This document shows positions 58,043 through 64,000 of a stretch of 64,000 nucleotides of DNA, in pieces. The number at the start of each line of letters is the position of its first letter. Within the stretch, counting starts at the first letter, position 1. Under the pieces are notes generated by a model. That model did not search any database. It saw only the letters and a program-made list of their open reading frames with translations, and was not told the origin of the DNA. The translations under genes and the position numbers were made by a program. Origin of the DNA: Thuidium tamariscinum (lineage: Eukaryota > Streptophyta > Bryopsida > Hypnales > Thuidiaceae); assembly GCA_947034885.2 (NCBI GenBank), contig OX344755.2, positions 9,984,501 to 10,048,500 on the forward strand, written 5' to 3'.

Positions 58043-58257
58043 TATCATTCTCAAACACAGAATTAATACAAGTACCAAATATCAAGTCGAATCCATTAGA
58101 AACACAAACAAAACTAATAAGCCCACACGGCAGGCAAAAAGAATGAGATTTAGCAGTAGTAAAAATACAGGGTTTAAAGGATGACAGAATTGAGCATCTC
58201 TATGTCAAGCCATAACAGGCCCGCGAATGAAATTAGAGCAATAAATGATACTAATAA

Positions 58258-60799
58258 TCATACTATATTGAGTTCCTCCCTGGAAGCAGTCCGCCGACTT
58301 TGCAGCAATCTCCGATCAGGTGTAAGCTTGGCACTGGCTATCCCAGAAGAAGCTAACATTTGTAACCCTTCAACCTCAAGAGAGCTGGTAGGAGGTTCAC
58401 CTGAAAATGCTGGGTAATAGGCCCCTGGCTGCGGGCTTTGTGGTGTCTTTGTTTCACCTGCAAACAACAGTCGCTCTAGTTACAAAAAGCCCCTCCAAAA
58501 ATGTCTGACATTCATACTTCGGTAGAGGCCCGTGACATAACAAAACATCACCAGGCCGCTACAATTCACACCATGTTCGAACTGACAGTCATTACACTTA
58601 TGCTTGGCGGTCAAATATACTCAGAACACTATGAGCCTTGATGTCTTTTGCTGGAACCATGCCCCAAGTGCTCATTTCCATGGGCATATTCAATATTTTC
58701 GAACATTAATCAGGTAGGAGAATTTCGAAAACATTCGGTTTAGTGAAAAGATTCACGGTTGAGTTAATTGGATAAGCCAAAACGATGCACGAATTGAGTT
58801 AGTCATTGAGGCAGGCTTTCAGAAATGCTTAGCAAGACAAACCAGGAGACTCACCACGGGCTTGATTGCGCAGATGTGCGTGCAACCACATAGCAGGTGA
58901 ACCCGAAGTTGATACAGGCATGTACCCACGCCGTCTGATTCGCATTTGCCTCCACTGATACCCAGTCACGCCCACCAGAACGAACACTAGCACCAACAAA
59001 ACTACCACCGTTATAGTAAGACTAGGGGCATACCCAGTGATACCTCCAGAACCCCTTTCTTTCTTCTCCACAGGATCCAATGCTCCCGCCTCCCACAACG
59101 CAGCACCCAAGGTCCACGAAAAATCCCCTGAACCTATTTGAATTTGCGCGTCCTTTAGATGCAAACCATCTCGAAGTAGCGCCGTCACGTACGGTGACCG
59201 GAAGCAATACTGTTCAATACTAGGCTGCGGATCTACACTCCTTTCCGCTTCTTTCCAAGGCATTTTACAAAACTTCTGACCTTTCGCAAGCAGGTCCACC
59301 AGAGGCGCGTCTTGAGACAACCCAAAGAATTTATAAACAACGTAAAACCCTGCAAGCCCGTAGAACTGCCCATGGGGATACGGCTGGTGCTTGCCAAGCG
59401 CGCAAGGACGATCACTGCAGCGGGAAGAGGAATTGATGATCCCCCCCGCCAACGTTTGGCAAGCTTCCCAATCTGGGGCTCCCAGCAACTCGATTTGCGC
59501 GCCAGTGGCGACCTCAGTAGAAGGGGCATGGCGTGGTCCAGCGTTCGGAAGCGGAGGAAGCACGCAGTGAGTGGAGCACTTATACTTCTCTCGGTACCCT
59601 GTTTGCAAGCATGGATGCTCTAACTCAATGAGTCCATTCTTGACATGTTTTCCTTTCCGAGTGGCATTCTGTGACCTCAGCAACGCCGCAACCGACTTCT
59701 CAAACGCATCGTTCAAACCAAACCCCGCATGGGAGGCTGCGTACAGATGGTGATCAGTAGTGCCCACGCTTAAATTCACCCCGTAGTTCCCATGCGGCAC
59801 GTCTCTCGGTTCAAACGTGACTTCCAACGAAGATCCTCCCAGATCCAGGGTCCCGAAATTGGACTTCTCCGGCATGTTGGCCCCTAGTCTTCCAAATTTG
59901 TAATTAAGAGCAATCCAGCCGTAGTAAGCCTCCTCAATGCCCTTGATCACCTTCACAGACGACTTCTTGCATTTAAAAGGCGACTGAGCAAGCACAGACC
60001 ACGCTTGCTCCAGGATCCACTCACGCTGATTCTCAGGAAGCCTGCGCAGTCCCGCGGTGGCCAAGAGGAACACCTGCGTGTTAGGGTATGCATGCCTGGG
60101 GATATGCCTCCCCGCCCAATCCAGCAGCGGCCCTAAGGCAGTTTCGATTCCCGTGCGGTTGTGATACAGCTTGTCCAGCCCAGGCTCCGTCTCCACTCGC
60201 TTATACAATCGCTGCTGCCCGTTCACAACTTGCATAGGTGCGCCAGGAAGATGCGTATTCGTGGTCGGATCCACCATAACGGGGAGCGGGTCCTTGGGAG
60301 AGCGTGCCCAACCATGGACGTGCACTCGCGTGCCGGTACTCCCCCCGTCGAGAACAATCGCGAATTGCAATGTTTCCCTCTGCAAGTACGCTCTCCCGAG
60401 AAGGAATCCGAAATAAACTAACGTGAATGCTAACACGACAAGCACAGTAATTGACAAACCTCGGTACCACCAACGACGACCGGAGGGTGGACTCCCAGGA
60501 TACGGCGTCCCGTCGCTCCCTAACGGCCCGCTCCTGCTCGGCTTTGTAACCCTAGGCGCAGCAGATCCAGAATTTGGAGGCCCCGGCGGAGGTGCGGAGC
60601 CGTCTCCGAGATCCTCCACGGGCACTTTCCAGTAAGTGGAAAACGACGGCACGGACACGGAGCTTCGCAACCCGCTCTCTCGTCTGTACCGCCCGGCTCT
60701 TACAGGCGTGGGAATTGCGGAGGAGGTGGAGGAGGACGGCAACGGGGGTTGCGACAAATATTGCAAAGCAGCATCGGGTTTACCGATTCCCGCGCCCAT
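58258..60799 (-). CDS. APY7: Apyrase (GDA1/CD39), two-membrane-span type, two exons
   Basis: Exons are 60799-58855 and 58457-58258, joined in phase 1 (CGT G / GT), giving about 714 residues. The open frame continues a little upstream but has no ATG before 60799. The enzyme hydrolyses nucleoside di- and triphosphates in the Golgi or outside the membrane. A membrane span at about 112-135 follows a long P/S-rich N-terminus. Apyrase conserved regions are VLDGGSTGTRVH (149-160), LLATAGLRRLP (245-255), GIEEAYYGW (287-295), GTLDLGGSSLEV (316-327) and GSGDFSWTLGA (556-566). A second span lies at about 594-614, followed by a basic tail. The two spans and length match the plant APY7 subgroup (linked to pollen wall formation in Arabidopsis), so the symbol is by similarity. 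The last exon adds a short tail without domains. Confidence 0.92.
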
Positions 60800-61619
60800 A
60801 TCCGAACTCCAAGACGATGACAACCCGCGTGTACTTCACACGCTCCGACAACACCCCAGTTTAAGCCCATTGCCTGCCTGTCCAGCACCAAGCATCTTCA
60901 CCTTCCCAACCCTAAGTTCAGAAGTGCGGAAACGACCTCACTCAAGGCTCCGAGCCGATAGCCCTCACCACAGAACAATCGACGACGACGGTGTCTGTCC
61001 TTGACTGAGCCATCGCCAAATGCCGCAATCAACTTTCTGACGCACGCAACTGAACCTTTTCCCCACGGCGACAAATCGGAATTCCTACTTTGGTTTTCCT
61101 TCGTCTTCGTCTTCGTCCTCTTCTTCTTCTTCTTCTTCTTCACAGCTGAACCATTGCGGTAAGTTCAACTCACGTGATGGCGAAAATAATGTTGAAAGTC
61201 TGGGCATCCCAAGATGCCGGCAATCGAGGAGAATCAATCCACATTCTGCACTAGACAATGATCGCCCACTCCCGTCGCGCCCGTGCCCTAAAACCCTGCC
61301 ACTGAAGAGTGAGAGAGTGAGAGAGAGAGAGAGAGAGACGAACAACGTTCCCATGGGGTTCCCGCGTCCCCACGTGCACAGGGAACAGGTTCCCCGTCAA
61401 AGGAAGAGCGTCGGTGCCTTGGTGCCTAGCCCAGTTCAGTTCCATATGTCAGATCATATGCACCAGCCATTCGCCCTTAACCTGAATCCCATACAGTATT
61501 CCATAACTGGGGGACAGTGAGGATTTGGTTGAGATCGATGGAACAGGAAGCTAGGAGGTCTATAAAGCGCCCATGTAAGGCTGTTGGAAATTAATTTGGA
61601 GAGGTCAGACTTCTTTCAA
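60800..61619. promoter_or_regulatory. Apyrase upstream region with pyrimidine tracts
   Basis: On the gene's coding strand there is a GAA/GA-rich run (complement of 61092-61142) and a CT-rich run (complement of about 61308-61338). CT-rich patches near transcription starts are common in plant promoters. The start site was not determined. Confidence 0.5.
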
Positions 61620-61631
61620 TAAGGTAGTATG

Positions 61632-61876
61632 AAGCGCGCTAAAGAATACCATCGAAACCCTCGGGGAAAAACGCTGAAATTTTTTATTTTTTGCATTTTT
61701 TATTTTTTCAAATTCTGAATTCAGATTTAGAATCAGAGACCCCAAATTAGCTAGGGGGATCCTAAATGTACCAAAAAACCCAACACAAATATAAACCCCA
61801 AATCCTTGTCGACCCCTAGTAAATGAGATTTGCCCCACTGGACCCCCTTTCGATGGTATTCTTTAACGTTCTGCGG
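61632..61876 (+). mobile_element. Family H element with 8-bp TSD, nested in family C
   Basis: GTAGTATG flanks it at 61624-61631 and 61877-61884, a perfect 8-bp duplication of the family-C end. TTAAAGAATACCATCGAAA-type arms are inverted at 61641-61659 and 61849-61867. The interior has the family-H CCCCAAATTAGCTAGGGGG stretch. An 8-bp duplication suggests hAT. Confidence 0.85.
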
Positions 61877-61904
61877 GTAGTATGCTCTAAAAGTGATCAT
61901 TTAA

Positions 61905-62247
61905 CCCTTGAACACCGGATTGGTTCCCGTAGAAAATGCCCATCTATAAGTCTGTGTTCAGTGTCAGAGAAGACCGCATGAGAAACTATTGTGCAAGTGA
62001 CCTTCCCATGATGCCCTCTTCGTAAATTGTAAGAGGGCAGCATGGACCTGAAAACTATGCGCTTGCATCTACCGATGTGAGTAGCAAACCTAAAAATATA
62101 AAAGAAGTTCACGGTGCTATTTTTTGCTTGGTATGACCTCCACAATCGCATTGGAAAAAAAATGGATGAAAAACGGTCTTGAGATAAGCAGCAAATGAAA
62201 TTTTTGTCATCCATCGGACGCAGAATGTCCTCCATGTCATTCAAGGG
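61905..62247 (+). mobile_element. TTAA-flanked MITE, CCCTTGAA ends, nested in family C
   Basis: TTAA lies at 61901-61904 and 62248-62251. The ends are CCCTTGAAC and, inverted, CCCTTGAAT. The uninterrupted family-C copy (26496-26795, inverted) reads CATTTAAGAGTTG at this point, the empty TTAA site. Confidence 0.9.
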
Positions 62248-62392
62248 TTAAGAGTTGATTGCCTTTGAAGGGAAGCTGAACTCCTTGAATCAATTTTCAG
62301 TAAATTTTCATAGGAAGGAAAATGGAATTGGCATCTAACCCAAGTTGTTTCGCCTTTTTTGGACATGTGTAGAATTACTTATGAATTTTTAA

Positions 62393-63315
62393 CCCCTAAA
62401 GGACCAAAGTGCCTTTTTTAGCAACATAGCAATTTTTAGCATGTACGTGTGACTAAAGATTTCCATTTTTTGGAACCAAAATTTAACAGAAGATGTGGAC
62501 GAGGAGTATCTTTAAAAGCCTAACAATTTTCGTGACTTTTAACTAAGTGGTTGAAAAGTTATTGCATAATATGTTGTTTGTTTTTCAACTCGGGCAATTT
62601 GGGCAGACAAAAAAAATCATTTTTTTTTTAAACCAAAATTCGAAATTGGTATTATAGATTTATATGTACATGGAAAGCTTTGAATCATTCCATTTGGATT
62701 AATAAGTCAAAAGTTATGAAGAATTTTAGTTTGCGGGTAGTTATGGATTCTCTACTCTAAAATAAGCTTTGAAGTCCTTTATTTTACTCAATTTTCAATA
62801 TTTTTGGAAAAAAATAAAAACATTGGATGTAGGTTGTTTGTTACAACATTTGAACCATTGGGATTGACAATTTTCAATTCAATAAATAAATTGTTAACAA
62901 TTTAGTATTTTGAATCATTCTCTATTTCTTTCTACTTACTATTTTTTTTGTACATGTTGTACAATTTCAAATGATTTGAAAATTTTCAAGCATGTAGCTA
63001 ATTTGAATTGAAGAATGAATCCAAAGATTAACAACCATTTTGGACATTTTTCATACAAATGTGGCCTTCTCAAGTGCAGCTACCCGGATTTTCACAATGT
63101 TAAAAAAAGGATTCTTGTAACTTCAAACACTAGTATCTTGCAATCTACATGGCAAAACTTTCTGAAATTTTTTCTACATATTTACAAACAAGTGCACTAG
63201 AAGATCCTACGGTTACATTATTCCAAAAATGTTTTTTTCTAAAATTTGGTAGTTGTCCTAGAAATGACAATTTTAGAGCAGTTTTGGTGAAAACATAGTC
63301 AAAAACCTTTAGGGG
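62393..63315 (+). mobile_element. TTAA-flanked element, CCCCTAAAGG ends, nested in family C
   Basis: TTAA lies at 62389-62392 and 63316-63319. The ends CCCCTAAAGG are perfectly inverted over 10 bp. The uninterrupted family-C copy has TTTTAAAAGTTC at the matching place. The 923-bp interior is AT-rich and non-coding. Confidence 0.85.
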
Positions 63316-63480
63316 TTAAAGTTCAAACATAGTGGTCACTAAAAGCGTCCACCTATTGAAATATACACCACTAATAAATTGTAGAAAACAAAATGTATCC
63401 ATGTGTCATGATCGCTTTTAGAACAGCGCTTGCTTTTAGAACATACTACCTTAATTTTCTTTGGAATATCCATACCTTAA

Positions 63481-64000
63481 CCCCTAAATGTCCAAGGCTT
63501 GTTTTGAGCTTCTTGGAATTTGACCTAAGTTGAAAAAAATGTCAACATTTTGATAAGTTGTATCAATTTTTTAAAATTGTAACCGTACAAATTTAAAGTA
63601 GACATATTTGAGATTGCATACAAAAAGGAAAACACAGCAACATCACTTATGGAATGAAAGATTACAATGTTTGACCCTAAGGGTGTTAAAACTGCAAAAA
63701 TGATGTCAAGTCTTTCTATCCACTTTTCACAAGTCAAATCTGAAAAGTTGGTGACCATAAAAATATGTAGTTGAAAGATCTAACATACATAACTCAAATC
63801 AAATTATGGCCTCTCAAAATCTACTTTACAATTTTTGTAAATGAATTTTAAATGTGATTTTTTCTCAAAGATTTAGTGTATTTGAGGCTTATTTCCAAGA
63901 GCTCTCAACACTACGGAAAGTCAAGATTGCAATGGGTATCCTTGCACAAAAAATCTTGAATAGAAAAATCACTATCATTCATTTTCAAGATCATATTTTT
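63481..64000 (-). mobile_element. TTAA MITE, family D, copy 2, leaving the window
   Basis: TTAA at 63477-63480 precedes CCCCTAAATGTCCAAGGC. The sequence is the reverse complement of the family-D copy at 42935-43545 as far as the window edge. By length its other end would lie about 90 bp beyond. Confidence 0.85.

Larger units (their letters stand above)
61622..63451. mobile_element. MITE, family C (TA target), with three nested insertions
   Basis: TA lies at 61620-61621 and 63452-63453. The ends are AGGTAGTATG and CATACTACCT, followed inward by CTCTAAAAG motifs. Removing the three inserts and their duplications leaves about 300 bp, equal to the uninterrupted copy at 26496-26795. Confidence 0.85.

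Noticed and set aside
1-64000. LTR retroelements, retrovirus-like or Polinton-type elements
   Set aside because: No capsid, reverse transcriptase or integrase signature and no long terminal direct repeats were recognised.
1-64000. tRNA, rRNA or snRNA genes
   Set aside because: None recognised by eye. A covariance-model search would be needed to exclude them.

Overview
The window is nuclear DNA of a land plant or close streptophyte relative. It carries five spliced or single-exon plant-type host genes: an ERD7-like senescence-domain protein, a vacuolar NHX Na+/H+ antiporter, an organellar phenylalanyl-tRNA synthetase, a CNGC19/20-type channel and an apyrase with two membrane spans. Introns are canonical GT-AG. 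Long AT-rich intergenic stretches are packed with short DNA transposons. An intact piggyBac element is unusual for a plant and hints at a non-seed lineage, but I cannot name the species.

Layout. 1-4.5 kb: nested MITEs. 5.4-7.4 kb: ERD7-like gene (minus). 8.9-28.8 kb: gene-poor AT-rich region with MITEs of several classes, decayed tandem arrays, GC-rich cargo-like blocks and a decayed partial copy of the NHX gene (14.9-15.6 kb). 28.8-34.3 kb: a 5.1-kb piggyBac element inserted into a member of a dispersed repeat (family A). 35.1-39.9 kb: 14-exon NHX gene (minus), divergent from the intronless PheRS gene (40.4-41.8 kb) across about 0.5 kb. 42-49.5 kb: repeats. 49.8-55.3 kb: 8-exon CNGC gene (plus) with one apparent frame break in exon 3. 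58.3-60.8 kb: two-exon apyrase (minus). 61.6-64 kb: a multi-level nest of DNA transposons.

The most notable object is the piggyBac element. It has a TTAA target duplication, 12-bp terminal inverted repeats starting CCCCTCACC, an intact DDD transposase, and a long upstream RGG-rich ORF in the same frame, separated from the transposase by one TGA directly followed by ATG. Other copies of the host repeat in this window supply the empty TTAA site. The window also holds several TTAA-flanked non-autonomous elements with CCC(C)T or CCAT ends, which may be mobilised by piggyBac-type enzymes. Families with TA, 8-bp, TTA and TTAA duplications sit inside one another, so relative insertion order can be read directly.

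The host genes look unrelated in function (ion transport, organellar translation, nucleotide hydrolysis). No operon-like logic applies beyond the divergent NHX/PheRS pair.
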